Of a stretch of 43,132 nt of DNA, positions 30,857 to 39,612 are shown in pieces. Where the stretch lies: NCBI GenBank assembly GCA_051252075.1, contig JBPOFU010000020.1:1-43132 (forward strand), written 5' to 3'. The stretch is from Oceanococcus sp051252075 (GTDB lineage: Bacteria > Pseudomonadota > Gammaproteobacteria > Nevskiales > Oceanococcaceae). Numbering within the stretch: position 1 is the stretch's first letter; every line of letters begins with the position of its first letter. Both the position numbers and the translations under genes were made by a program. The notes beneath the pieces were generated by a model. That model was given only the letters and a program-made list of their open reading frames with translations. It did not search any database and was not told the origin of the DNA.

Positions 30857-33414
30857 TGAAACAGCGTCAACGCAATGGCACACGATCTTCGCGATTTGCA
30901 TTGCCGTTGATGGTCGCCGTACTGGCCGCCATGCCGTTGCAAGCCCAATCGGAACCGAACGAAGAATTCACATTGGACGAACTGTTTGACTCGGACGATC
31001 AGAGCAGCGAATCCAGCTCAGCCACCGACACCAGCAGCTCAAACCAAATGAATGACGAGCCAACATCCCGCAACATCGTGCTGCAAGAAGAAACCCCACC
31101 TGACGTAGCGCCCCCTAGACCCAAACACCGGGTCCTGGAAGAGATCATTGTTACCGCGCAAAAGAAAGAAGAATCCCTGCGTGATGTGCCCATTTCTGTG
31201 ATGGCGCTGAGCGAAGATTTCCTCAAGGAAACCGGTGTCACTGATTTGAATGATGTGACCTTCTTCACCCCCAACGTTAAGGTCAACGCCACGCCGAGTA
31301 TTGGTTTTATTTCCATGCGTGGTATCGGCTCGGGCAATAACAAAGGTGTGGAGCAATCGGTGGGCCTGGTGGTGGACGGTATCTATTACAGCCGCCTAGC
31401 CTATGTCACCGATGGGATGTTGGATTTATCTCGCATAGAAGTTTTGCGTGGACCGCAAGGTACTTTGTTCGGGAAAAACACCGTGGCGGGTGCCTTTAAC
31501 ATGACCACCGGCAGCCCTAGTGAAGAATTGACCGGCTCAGTCGACATCTTGCAAGGTGAACTCGGCCACAGCCGTCAACGCATTGCTGTCGGCGGCCCCC
31601 TGGTGGACGATCTGGTCAATTATCGTGTGGCGTTTTCACGCGAGTTGCGTGATGGCCAAGTGCGCAATTCAGCCTTTGATATTGACCCGGATTCCGCCGC
31701 CTACCGCCAACACATTCGTAACCCATCGCCGTATTTAAGAGATCGCGACAATTTCGTTGGGCGCTTGAAGCTCAATTTCCCCAGCCTCATGGATGATCTG
31801 GATCTCACCGTAGGCGTGACCCAATCCCAAGTTGATCAAAATTCACTGGGGCTGGAGATGTTCTTAGCCTCCGCCCGCACGCAACGCGCCTACAGTTCGG
31901 TAGACCCACAATTCGAGACCAATCCAGACAACGTCGCCAGCATAGGCAATGAAGAATATGCCGCTCGCGAAACTACCTCTTACACTTTGCATGCTGATTA
32001 CGACATCGGTGAGTATCTGGTGTCGTTCGTCGGTGGACATTCCAATTACGAACAGGAAGATTTGTTGGATGCGGATTTCGGACCGGTGCGCTTTCTGGGC
32101 TTATGGAACGATGACAAATTTTCACAGCAGACCTTGGAACTCAGATTAGCCTCGCCCCCGGGTGACTTAGAATTTGTTGCCGGTGCGTACTACTTCGGCT
32201 CAGACTTGGATGGCCACAGCCAGATTCGCATCGACGCCACCGGCTTGGCGCTCGTCGCCTCGGCGGAAGCTCCGGTCTATCCAATCGACCCTATCAATGG
32301 CCTGTTTGACGCTGTGCAAGGGCTATTGCCTGTTGATGCGGGCATCCCGCCGCCGCTCAATCAAGATGAGTTTAACGACCGTGTATTCGCACAAACCACC
32401 GATTCCAAAGCTTTATTCGGTCAAGTGACCTGGCGGCCGTGGGATCGCTGGTCCTTCATCGGCGGTCTGCGCTACACCACGGAAGAAAAGGTCATGGATC
32501 TGGTACTCAGCCATAGCAACCCGCTGGGATCGGCCATCTTTCAATATGCCCAAGGTGAGGACGACAGCTTCACCATCGAAGGTTTAAGTCGCAAAGAGTC
32601 CGACCTGTCTCCGAAGATCAGCGCCGTATTTGATTGGACCGACGACATCAATTTTTACGGCACCTACGCCACGGCTTTCAAAGGCGGAGGTTTCAATGAA
32701 CAAGCTCCTAACACCGAAAAGAAGAGTGTGGAGTACGAGCCAGAACACGCCACCACTTGGGAATTCGGTTCCAAAATGCGCCTACTCGATGGCGCGATGA
32801 CGTTAAATATTGGTCTGTTCAGTACCGAGTTCAAAGACCTGCAAGTGAGCTTATTTGATGGCACGACCTTCGTCGTTAACAACGCTACCGATGCTTTCGC
32901 CCGCGGTGTGGAGGCAGAATGGAATTGGCTGCCCAACGATTGGCTCAGCGTCGGCGCTTCGGCGGCTTACCTGCATGCCCGCTACCGCGAATATCAAGGT
33001 GCCCAATGCGCTGCAACAGTCGATGATCCAGAAGATGATGGTTGCGACCTCAGCGGAGCCAGTTTAGTCCGCGCCCCGGATTACAGCGGCGCGATCCACA
33101 CCCGCGCAACGCTACCCCTATGGCCCAGCCGTGGCTTGGGCATGCAACTGGGCTGGGATATGTCGTTTACCGGCGATGTGTTTCTCACCACCGACAACGA
33201 TCCAGTAGATACCCAACCCGCCTATGCTCAACATAATGTGCAGATCAGTATTGGCGATATCGACAAAAATTGGTCACTGACATTGTTTGGCTGGAATATT
33301 CTGGATGAGAAGTATTTGAATGGATCGCAAGACGTGCCTTTGCAGCCCGGCAGCCACTCCGGTGTGTACAGTTTCGCCCGGCGACTGCATTTAGAAATGC
33401 GCTACAACTGGTAG
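30853..33414 (+). CDS. TonB-dependent outer-membrane receptor
   Basis: 853 residues: signal peptide to about residue 32 (PLQAQS), an acidic Ser-rich linker, a TonB box LEEIIVTAQ (95-103), the plug (ISMRGIGSG, LVVDGIYY, GPQGTLFGKN) and the barrel, ending LEMRYNW with a terminal aromatic residue. The linker contains FTLDELFDSDD (39-49), resembling ELDFDALFGED in the receptor at 6632. Receptors of this kind import bulky organic molecules as well as iron chelates. Its position between SDR/monooxygenase/patatin genes and an FGE-sulfatase pair makes a sulfated organic ligand the best guess. The start overlaps the propeller stop. Confidence 0.93.
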   Translation: MMKQRQRNGTRSSRFALPLMVAVLAAMPLQAQSEPNEEFTLDELFDSDDQSSESSSATDTSSSNQMNDEPTSRNIVLQEETPPDVAPPRPKHRVLEEIIVTAQKKEESLRDVPISVMALSEDFLKETGVTDLNDVTFFTPNVKVNATPSIGFISMRGIGSGNNKGVEQSVGLVVDGIYYSRLAYVTDGMLDLSRIEVLRGPQGTLFGKNTVAGAFNMTTGSPSEELTGSVDILQGELGHSRQRIAVGGPLVDDLVNYRVAFSRELRDGQVRNSAFDIDPDSAAYRQHIRNPSPYLRDRDNFVGRLKLNFPSLMDDLDLTVGVTQSQVDQNSLGLEMFLASARTQRAYSSVDPQFETNPDNVASIGNEEYAARETTSYTLHADYDIGEYLVSFVGGHSNYEQEDLLDADFGPVRFLGLWNDDKFSQQTLELRLASPPGDLEFVAGAYYFGSDLDGHSQIRIDATGLALVASAEAPVYPIDPINGLFDAVQGLLPVDAGIPPPLNQDEFNDRVFAQTTDSKALFGQVTWRPWDRWSFIGGLRYTTEEKVMDLVLSHSNPLGSAIFQYAQGEDDSFTIEGLSRKESDLSPKISAVFDWTDDINFYGTYATAFKGGGFNEQAPNTEKKSVEYEPEHATTWEFGSKMRLLDGAMTLNIGLFSTEFKDLQVSLFDGTTFVVNNATDAFARGVEAEWNWLPNDWLSVGASAAYLHARYREYQGAQCAATVDDPEDDGCDLSGASLVRAPDYSGAIHTRATLPLWPSRGLGMQLGWDMSFTGDVFLTTDNDPVDTQPAYAQHNVQISIGDIDKNWSLTLFGWNILDEKYLNGSQDVPLQPGSHSGVYSFARRLHLEMRYNW

Positions 33415-33420
33415 GCGCAA

Positions 33421-34317
33421 ATGAGTAGCTTAAGCCGCGTCGACGGCAATTATTACAGGCACCTCCGCTTAGCCTTGCTAGCGGTTTCACTGGCCTGCTC
33501 GGAACTCGCATTCGCAACAGGCGCGGACATGCTGCTGATTCCCGGAGGTAGCACCGTCATCGGTTCTGATCAGGGCCTGCCCGATGAACGCCCAAAGCAT
33601 GCCGTCACTGTGGCGGCCTTCGAACTCGACAAAACACCGGTTACCGTTGCAGCGTTTGCTCAATTTGTGAAGGACACCCAGTTTCAAACTACCGCTGAAC
33701 AATTAAACGCGGGTTCCATCATGCAATTCGGCACCGGCCGCTGGCATCTGCAAGCGGGCGCCTTTTGGCGGACACCACAGGGCTTAGACCAGAATGCCGC
33801 TCCGGAAAATCATCCGGTCACCCAAGTCTCTTGGGATGATGCTCAAACTTATTGCGCGTGGGCGGGGAAACGCCTGCCCAGTGAATACGAATGGGAACAC
33901 GCTGCCCGCGCGGGTCAATCCGGCGAGCCGGCTTACGCCTTTGGTGAAGAACTGCTGAAAGAAGGCCAATACTTGGCCAATGTCTGGACCGGTGTTTTTC
34001 CTGTCATCAACACGAAATCGGATGGCTACAAGCTGACCTCGCCTGTGGGTGTTTTCGGCTTAACACCAATTGGCCTGGCCGACATGGCAGGCAATGTGTG
34101 GGAGTGGACCAGCAGCGATTACGCGCCCTACCCGCAAAGTTCAAACAATCAGAACGCCGCAACTGAGAAAGTACAGCGTGGCGGCTCGTACTTGTGCGAT
34201 CCGAATTTTTGCCATGGCTTCCGGGTCTCCGCCCGCGGCCATGCCACCACCGACTCATCGTTGATGCACGTTGGTTTTCGTTGTGCACGCACCATCAAGA
34301 AAGATAAATCATCATGA
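33421..34317 (+). CDS. Exported formylglycine-generating enzyme (sulfatase-modifying factor)
   Basis: 298 residues of the FGE-sulfatase/SUMF1 family. Family blocks are MLLIPGGSTVIGSD (37-50), HPVTQVSWDDA (131-141), KRLPSEYEWEHAAR (150-163), DMAGNVWEW (221-229) and RGGSYLCDPNFCHGFR. The last contains the copper-binding active-site pair Cys259 and Cys264, so it should be catalytic rather than an EgtB- or lectin-like relative. Residues 15-32 form a hydrophobic segment followed by FATGA, a signal-peptide-like start unusual for bacterial FGE, which is generally cytosolic. The sulfatase gene overlaps its stop (ATGA). It converts the Cys of CxPSR to formylglycine using oxygen. Confidence 0.88.
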   Translation: MSSLSRVDGNYYRHLRLALLAVSLACSELAFATGADMLLIPGGSTVIGSDQGLPDERPKHAVTVAAFELDKTPVTVAAFAQFVKDTQFQTTAEQLNAGSIMQFGTGRWHLQAGAFWRTPQGLDQNAAPENHPVTQVSWDDAQTYCAWAGKRLPSEYEWEHAARAGQSGEPAYAFGEELLKEGQYLANVWTGVFPVINTKSDGYKLTSPVGVFGLTPIGLADMAGNVWEWTSSDYAPYPQSSNNQNAATEKVQRGGSYLCDPNFCHGFRVSARGHATTDSSLMHVGFRCARTIKKDKSS

Positions 34318-35969
34318 AATGGATTATTCGCATAGCCGTCGTACTCATACTCATCGCTGGTGGCTTGTTTTTAGCCCGCGACACTTTGATTCTGCACCTG
34401 CCTGGCTATGTCGATGCGCTGCACAATCCTATGGGTCCGCCGCGCGAAGTACACTGGGGGCAAGGGCCTGAAACGGCCGAGAAAAGCCCGACTGAACGGC
34501 CACCCAATATCGTACTGATATTGGCCGATGATCTGGGTTTCAATGACATCAGCTTCTGGGGCGGCGGTGTCGCAGGGGGCAGCGTGCCCACCCCGCACAT
34601 CAATTCCATAGGTCAGGATGGTGTGGCTTTTCGCGCCGGCTATTCGGGCAACGGTACTTGTGCCCCTTCACGCGCGGCCATCATGTCCGGGCGTTACCCC
34701 ACTCGCTTCGGCTTTGAGTTCACCCCCACGCCCGGCAATATGCTGCCCATCCTGAATCGTTTATACATGCAAAACCCAAAACTGCGTGATCCTATTTTTT
34801 ACGGCGATCAGGCTGAAGCCGCTCTGCCTTTCGAACAAATGGGCATGCCAGCAGAGGAAATCACCCTAGCCGAGCTGCTACGCGATGCCGGCTACTACAC
34901 CGCGCATATCGGCAAGTGGCATCTAGGCCGCGCCGCAGGTATGGCTCCACATGAACAAGGCTTTGCCGACAGCTTGCTGATGGCGTCTGGCAAATACCTG
35001 CCGGATGACGATCCCAATGTGGTCAATTCAAAACAAGATTTCGACCCTATAGATCGATTCTTGTGGCCGACCTTTAAGCACGCCTCCAGCTTCAACGGAA
35101 GTGAGCGCTTTCCTCCCCCCGGCTACATCACCGACAACTACACCGACGAAGCCATCAAGGTCATAGAGCAAAACCGCAACCGGCCGTTTTTCCTCTACCT
35201 TGCTCAGTGGGCGGTTCACACTCCGTTGCAGGCGCTGAAAGCAGATTACGATGCGCTGGACCACATCGAAGATCATCGCTTACGCGTTTACGCGGCGATG
35301 GTGCGCTCGCTGGATCGCAGCGTGGGTCGCGTGCTGGAAGCCCTGCGTGCGAATGGTTTGGAAGAAAACACCTTGGTGATTTTCAGCTCCGACAATGGCG
35401 GCGCTCATTATGTTGGCCTACCTGAAATCAACAAGCCCTACCGCGGCTGGAAGATCAGCTTCTTTGAAGGCGGCATCCACGTGCCCTTCTTCATGAAATG
35501 GCCAAAACAAATTGCCGCGGGTTCAAGTTTCGAAGAACCCATACATCACTTCGATATTTTCGGTACGGCCGCCGCAGCCGCAGGCGCTGAGTTACCCACC
35601 GATCGAACTATGGACGGCAAAGATCTGCTGCCCTACATACAACAAAAGCGCAGCGGCGCCCCGCACCAAGAATTGTTTTGGCGGCAAGGGCATTACCAAG
35701 TCGTGATCTCCGACGGCTGGAAACTGCAGACCGCTGAACGCCCAAAAAAAACCTGGCTGTTTTATCTCAAAACCGATCCCACCGAGCAACACAATGTCGC
35801 TGCCGAGAATCCTGCGTTGGTTGCCACGCTGCTGGCAAAACTGGCGAAACATGACGCCGAGCAAATCGCGCCCGCCTGGCCTGCTCTCATCGAAGCCCCA
35901 ATACCTATCGACAAAACTATGGATCAAGTGGAATCGGCAGATGATGAGTATGTGTATTGGCCAAATTAA
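34314..35969 (+). CDS. Membrane-anchored Cys-type sulfatase
   Basis: 551 residues. An N-terminal helix (about 4-22) anchors it, with the catalytic domain in the periplasm. Metal-binding ADDLGFND (71-78) precedes the type I sulfatase signature GTCAPSR (114-120), whose Cys116 is the formylglycine precursor. GKWHLG and FSSDNGGAH are further conserved active-site blocks. The length fits arylsulfatase A-like enzymes. It hydrolyses a sulfate ester; the substrate class cannot be read. Coupled by ATGA to its own maturation enzyme and part of the operon with a TonB receptor, so it probably desulfates the imported compound. Last gene of the operon; no terminator is evident after it. Confidence 0.9.
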   Translation: MKWIIRIAVVLILIAGGLFLARDTLILHLPGYVDALHNPMGPPREVHWGQGPETAEKSPTERPPNIVLILADDLGFNDISFWGGGVAGGSVPTPHINSIGQDGVAFRAGYSGNGTCAPSRAAIMSGRYPTRFGFEFTPTPGNMLPILNRLYMQNPKLRDPIFYGDQAEAALPFEQMGMPAEEITLAELLRDAGYYTAHIGKWHLGRAAGMAPHEQGFADSLLMASGKYLPDDDPNVVNSKQDFDPIDRFLWPTFKHASSFNGSERFPPPGYITDNYTDEAIKVIEQNRNRPFFLYLAQWAVHTPLQALKADYDALDHIEDHRLRVYAAMVRSLDRSVGRVLEALRANGLEENTLVIFSSDNGGAHYVGLPEINKPYRGWKISFFEGGIHVPFFMKWPKQIAAGSSFEEPIHHFDIFGTAAAAAGAELPTDRTMDGKDLLPYIQQKRSGAPHQELFWRQGHYQVVISDGWKLQTAERPKKTWLFYLKTDPTEQHNVAAENPALVATLLAKLAKHDAEQIAPAWPALIEAPIPIDKTMDQVESADDEYVYWPN

Positions 35970-36014
35970 TTGCGGGCCTGATATCCAGCCACCGATTCGA
36001 CATAGAATATAAAA

Positions 36015-36251
36015 ATGAAATCAATCAAAAACGAAAAAGAATTCCTAAAAAAAGCCATTGCGGATGGCGTTGCCTATGCCGAGAAACGTGGTGTCGCGGA
36101 ATTTGAGCCCACGGATTCTGCAAACGTGAAGGTCGAATACGTCTATCGATTACTGGTGCATGACAAGATCATTCAGCCTATTCCTGAAGATCAAGTTTCG
36201 CTGAAGTCTATGCAGCACAAGCTGGCCATTTGGGCTTCCAAGAATAAGTGA
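36015..36251 (+). CDS. DUF5062-family small protein
   Basis: 78 residues, highly charged and without membrane segments. The core AEKRGVAEFEPTDSANVKVE and YVYRLLVHDKIIQP resembles DUF5062 proteins known from Vibrio and relatives; this is from memory. A helical bundle is likely and function is unknown. It is 45 bases downstream of the sulfatase but probably independent. No clear ribosome-binding site is seen before the ATG. Confidence 0.65.
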   Translation: MKSIKNEKEFLKKAIADGVAYAEKRGVAEFEPTDSANVKVEYVYRLLVHDKIIQPIPEDQVSLKSMQHKLAIWASKNK

Positions 36252-36352
36252 GTGGTCGCGCCTTAACTGGAGATTTTGATGTAGTGACCTAGCAGTAAAC
36301 GCCTATACTGCGATGAGCATATCCATCGCAACACACTACAAGGCGACCTGCT

Positions 36353-37405
36353 ATGACCGTGTACAACACTATTCTTGAAACCGTGGGCAATACCCCGGTC
36401 GTTCGCATCAACAAACTGGCGCCAGCGGGTGCTGAGCTGTTTGTCAAAGTGGAAGCATTCAATCCTTTAGGCTCGGTCAAAGACAGATTGGCTTTGGGTG
36501 TGATTGAAGATGCTGAGCGGCGTGGCGTACTTAAACCTGGCCAAACCGTGGTGGAAGCCACCAGTGGCAACACCGGCATAGGTCTCGCCATGGTCTGCGC
36601 GCAAAAAGGCTATCCCCTAGTGGTCACTATGGCGGAATCTTTCAGCGTAGAGCGACGTAAGCTAATGCGCTATTTGGGCGCCAAAGTGATACTCACGCCA
36701 GCCGCTGAGAAAGGCACGGGCATGGTCAACAAGGCGGCTGAATTGGCCGCAGCACACGGCTGGTTCATGACCCGTCAATTTGAGAATGAAGCCAACCCAG
36801 AGATACATTCACGCACCACAGCACGAGAAATCCTTAACGATTTCGCAGATCGCCGTTTGGACTACTGGGTCACCGGATTTGGTACCGGCGGCACACTCAG
36901 GGGCGTCTCCCGTGTACTCACAGCGGAACGGCCGGAAGTCAAAGTCGTCGTCTGTGAGCCGGAAGATGCCGCGATGCTGTCCAGTGGCGCAGCTCAACTA
37001 CGGAATTCCGATGGCTCCCCTGCCGCCAGCCACCCAAGCTGGAAACCACACCCCATGCAAGGCTGGAGCCCTGATTTTGTCCCGAAATTAGCCGCTGATG
37101 CGGTTGAGGCAAAAGGCTTCGACCGCATCGTCACCGTGAAGAATGCCGATGCGATACATTGGGCTCAGCAGTTGGCTCAACAAGAAGGCCTGTTTGTCGG
37201 CATTTCCTCCGGTGCAACTTTCGCGGCGGCGCGACAAGTTTGCGAACAAGCCGGCCCTGGCGCTGTCGTATTGTGCATGCTGCCGGACACAGGAGAGCGC
37301 TATCTCAGCACGCCATTGTTTGCGGAGGTGCAGGCCGACATGAATGAGGCCGAAAAGGAAGTGATGAACTCCACTCCGAATTTCCAACTGAGCCCAGCTC
37401 AGTAG
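36353..37405 (+). CDS. cysK: Cysteine synthase A-like PLP enzyme
   Basis: 350 residues of the beta-family PLP enzymes. The PLP Lys is Lys43 in NPLGSVKDR; TSGNTG (70-75) binds the substrate carboxylate and GTGGTLRG holds the PLP phosphate. NTPVVRIN at the N-terminus and VGISSGAT and PDTGERYLST near the end are typical of O-acetylserine sulfhydrylase. It is longer than the usual 310-325 residues through a small insertion (AQLRNSDGSPAASHPSWKPH) before the conserved segment leading to HPMQGWSPDF, and a longer tail. Makes cysteine from O-acetylserine and sulfide. AAGG lies nine bases before the ATG, and a hairpin terminator follows. Confidence 0.88.
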   Translation: MTVYNTILETVGNTPVVRINKLAPAGAELFVKVEAFNPLGSVKDRLALGVIEDAERRGVLKPGQTVVEATSGNTGIGLAMVCAQKGYPLVVTMAESFSVERRKLMRYLGAKVILTPAAEKGTGMVNKAAELAAAHGWFMTRQFENEANPEIHSRTTAREILNDFADRRLDYWVTGFGTGGTLRGVSRVLTAERPEVKVVVCEPEDAAMLSSGAAQLRNSDGSPAASHPSWKPHPMQGWSPDFVPKLAADAVEAKGFDRIVTVKNADAIHWAQQLAQQEGLFVGISSGATFAAARQVCEQAGPGAVVLCMLPDTGERYLSTPLFAEVQADMNEAEKEVMNSTPNFQLSPAQ

Positions 37406-37441
37406 AGCAAAATCTCTGGCAAGAGCAATTATTGGCATCTC

Positions 37442-37463
37442 GGGGTCGTGGTTTCACGGCCCC
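37442..37463 (+). terminator. Probable intrinsic terminator of the cysteine synthase gene
   Basis: GGGGTCGTG and CACGGCCCC pair over nine bases (one G-U) around a GTTT loop, 37 bases after the stop codon. A short T-run (GTTTT) starts six bases after the stem, which is imperfect. Confidence 0.5.
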
Positions 37464-37502
37464 AATGCGTTTTAACACACCCCAAAGTGACCTGATTCCT
37501 TA

Positions 37503-38741
37503 ATGAGACAAACCCTGCTCCCTATCACCGCCTTGCTAGCCAGCGTGGCCATGCTGTTCACCGCGAATGGTTTGCTAGGTGTGTTGCTGCCACTACGCGC
37601 AACATTTTTAGGATTTTCTCCGGTCGATATTGGCTTCATGGGAACAGCCTATTTCAGCGGCTTTGTGGTTGGCTGTTTGCTGGGGCCACGTTTGGTACGG
37701 CGGGTCGGACATATACGCACATTCGCTGCGCTGGTCGCCATCGTTTGTTCGCTAACCTTACTGATGGGGCTAATGGATGGAAAGCTAGTCTGGTGGCTGT
37801 CGCGCGGTGTTATCGGCATGTGTTTCGCTACCTCGTACATCGTCATCGAAAGCTGGCTAAATGACCGCGCCAGTAACGAAAACCGTGGCTTCGTGTTTTC
37901 CGTATACACGATTATCAATCTGTCCGTTATCACCTTGGGTCAGCTAGCCATTACCCTCGCCAGTTTTGAGACTTTGGTGCTGTTCGCGGTCGCGGCGATA
38001 CTGGTCTCACTGGCGACAGTTCCTGTTGTTGTGAGTGCAGCCCAAGCACCTGCTCTGCCCACCACAGTCAACGTTCGACTTCGATACTTATTTGAACGTT
38101 CGCGGGTTGCCATCGTCGCCTGTGTCGGGGTCGGTATGGCTAACGGTGCATTCTGGACCTTGGGGCCATTGTTCGCACAAAGCGATAGAGGCGATACCCG
38201 CACTACCGCCATATTTATGAGTTTGACCGTCATTGCCGGTGCCCTTGGGCAGTGGCCATTGGGTCATTTATCCGACCGTATGGATAGACGCTGGATCATC
38301 ATCTGGGCGAGTCTAGGTGCCAGCGTGGGAGCGGCGGTTTTAGTCGGGTTTGGCAGCAGCGGCTTGCTGGCCATTTACATCGGCAGTTTTTTGTTCGGTG
38401 CTTTCGCCTTTCCCCTATACGCCTTGTGCGCCGCACATTTAAACGACTTCATAGATGAAGGCGGCTATGTTGAAGCCGCCAGCGGCTTACTACTCATGTA
38501 TTCCGCTGGCGCAATCGTTGGCCCGTTAATCGCATCCGCGATGATGAATGTCTTCGGCCCCAAAACGCTGTACATCTACACAGCATGCATACATCTCTTA
38601 GTTGCAAGCTATGCACTACACCGGGTGCATGTCCGGCAGCCTACGGCTGAAGCCGGACAAACATCCTTCAATGATGCGCTGGTCATCAGTTCTTTGTCAG
38701 CAGACATCGACCCTCGAACTCATGAAGAAGAGCCGAGTTAA
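37503..38741 (+). CDS. MFS transporter, YcaD-like
   Basis: 412 residues with twelve hydrophobic segments and no extra domains. The pattern of the first half (LLPLRATFLGFSPVDIGFMG, GPRLVRRVGH, IVIESWLNDRA) matches the YcaD-like MFS group, whose substrates are largely undefined. The loop between helices 8 and 9 carries GHLSDRMDRR, the repeated MFS A-like motif. The ATG at 37503 has no strong ribosome-binding site. It ends two bases before the convergent Lys-rich microprotein gene. Confidence 0.85.
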   Translation: MRQTLLPITALLASVAMLFTANGLLGVLLPLRATFLGFSPVDIGFMGTAYFSGFVVGCLLGPRLVRRVGHIRTFAALVAIVCSLTLLMGLMDGKLVWWLSRGVIGMCFATSYIVIESWLNDRASNENRGFVFSVYTIINLSVITLGQLAITLASFETLVLFAVAAILVSLATVPVVVSAAQAPALPTTVNVRLRYLFERSRVAIVACVGVGMANGAFWTLGPLFAQSDRGDTRTTAIFMSLTVIAGALGQWPLGHLSDRMDRRWIIIWASLGASVGAAVLVGFGSSGLLAIYIGSFLFGAFAFPLYALCAAHLNDFIDEGGYVEAASGLLLMYSAGAIVGPLIASAMMNVFGPKTLYIYTACIHLLVASYALHRVHVRQPTAEAGQTSFNDALVISSLSADIDPRTHEEEPS

Positions 38742-38743
38742 AG

Positions 38744-38839
38744 CTACTGTTTCTTAGCCGCTTTTTCTGCCCGTTTTTCCTTCAAGGTTTTTGCGGCTGG
38801 CTTTTTGGATTCTTTCTTCTTGTCTTGGCCTTTGCTCAT
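38744..38839 (-). CDS. 31-residue Lys-rich microprotein
   Basis: A short frame with an excellent AAGGA ribosome-binding site seven bases before its ATG. The product is MSKGQDKKKESKK followed by PAAKTLKEKRAEKAAKKQ: about 40 percent Lys, no Cys, no aromatic residue. I recall similar short Lys/Ala-rich proteins starting MSKGQ in Proteobacteria without assigned function. It is strongly basic, so nucleic-acid or ribosome contact is plausible, but nothing in the sequence proves it. Downstream it abuts the convergent MFS gene. Confidence 0.7.
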   Translation of the reverse strand: MSKGQDKKKESKKPAAKTLKEKRAEKAAKKQ

Positions 38840-39060
38840 TTTGCTGTCCTTTTTATTGGTGATTCATTGCTTGGCGGGCGAAGCTTAAGCTGCCATCGCC
38901 TCACCGTATTGTGCGCCTTTGCGACCTAGAATATCTCTACAAGTTGCACCGGCCACGTAACAAGTGTGCATGAGCATCGCTGTAAGCCGCCTACCAACGC
39001 AGAGCCACCGCGAAAACACTGGCTGTGCGCTACCATTACGATGCCCCTGAGGAGGACCCC

Positions 39061-39567
39061 ATGCGCTGCTACCCACCCAAAATCCTTATCGCTAGCCTAC
39101 TCCTAGCAACTGCCGTCCCTTTAATGGCAGTGGAGCCGGATGCCATAACCGGCACCTGGTTAACCAGCGATGAAGACGGCCAGCAAGACTCCGTGGTGGA
39201 AATTTTCCGCGATGGTGATCACTACGTAGGCGAAGTACGCTGGATCCGTTTCCTGACCTATCCAGCGGATGACCCCATGGCCGGGCAAGCCGTTGTCGAC
39301 CGTGCAAATCCCGACCCGGCATTAAGAGAACGCTCCGTTATGGGGTTGCGCGTGCTCTGGGGCTTGCGCTTTAATGACGGTGAGTGGGTGGATGGCCGCA
39401 CCTACGCCGCGCGCAAGGGTAAAACCTACAAATCCAAAGCCACCTTAGTGGGCAAGGACAAGCTGAAACTGCGCGGCTATATAGGCACACCTATGCTCGG
39501 TAAAACGGTTATTTGGGAGCGCTCAGAAATACCGCCAAAATTTGCAGCTACAAAGAATGAAAACTAG
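39061..39567 (+). CDS. DUF2147-family exported protein
   Basis: 168 residues from ATG 39061, selected by a perfect GAGGAGG site five bases upstream; an ATG at 39025 has none. A signal peptide (RCYPPKILIASLLLATAVP to near LMAVEP) precedes a DUF2147 domain: ITGTWLTSDEDGQQDSVVEI, DGDHYVGEVRWI, GLRVLWGLRFNDGEWVDGRTY, YKSKATLVGKDKLKLRGYIG and a final strand, LGKTVIWERSE. The family is a small periplasmic beta-barrel of unknown function. It stands alone. Confidence 0.82.
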   Translation: MRCYPPKILIASLLLATAVPLMAVEPDAITGTWLTSDEDGQQDSVVEIFRDGDHYVGEVRWIRFLTYPADDPMAGQAVVDRANPDPALRERSVMGLRVLWGLRFNDGEWVDGRTYAARKGKTYKSKATLVGKDKLKLRGYIGTPMLGKTVIWERSEIPPKFAATKNEN

Positions 39568-39612
39568 GACGCCCTATCTCCCTTCTCTGAATAACCTTCA
39601 CTTTCCAGAGCC

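Noticed and set aside
38885..39076. Minus-strand frame of 63 residues between the Lys-rich microprotein and DUF2147 genes
   Set aside because: It overlaps the DUF2147 ribosome-binding site and start and has no clear start of its own. A shorter internal frame (about 30 residues, with two Cys) is possible but unsupported.
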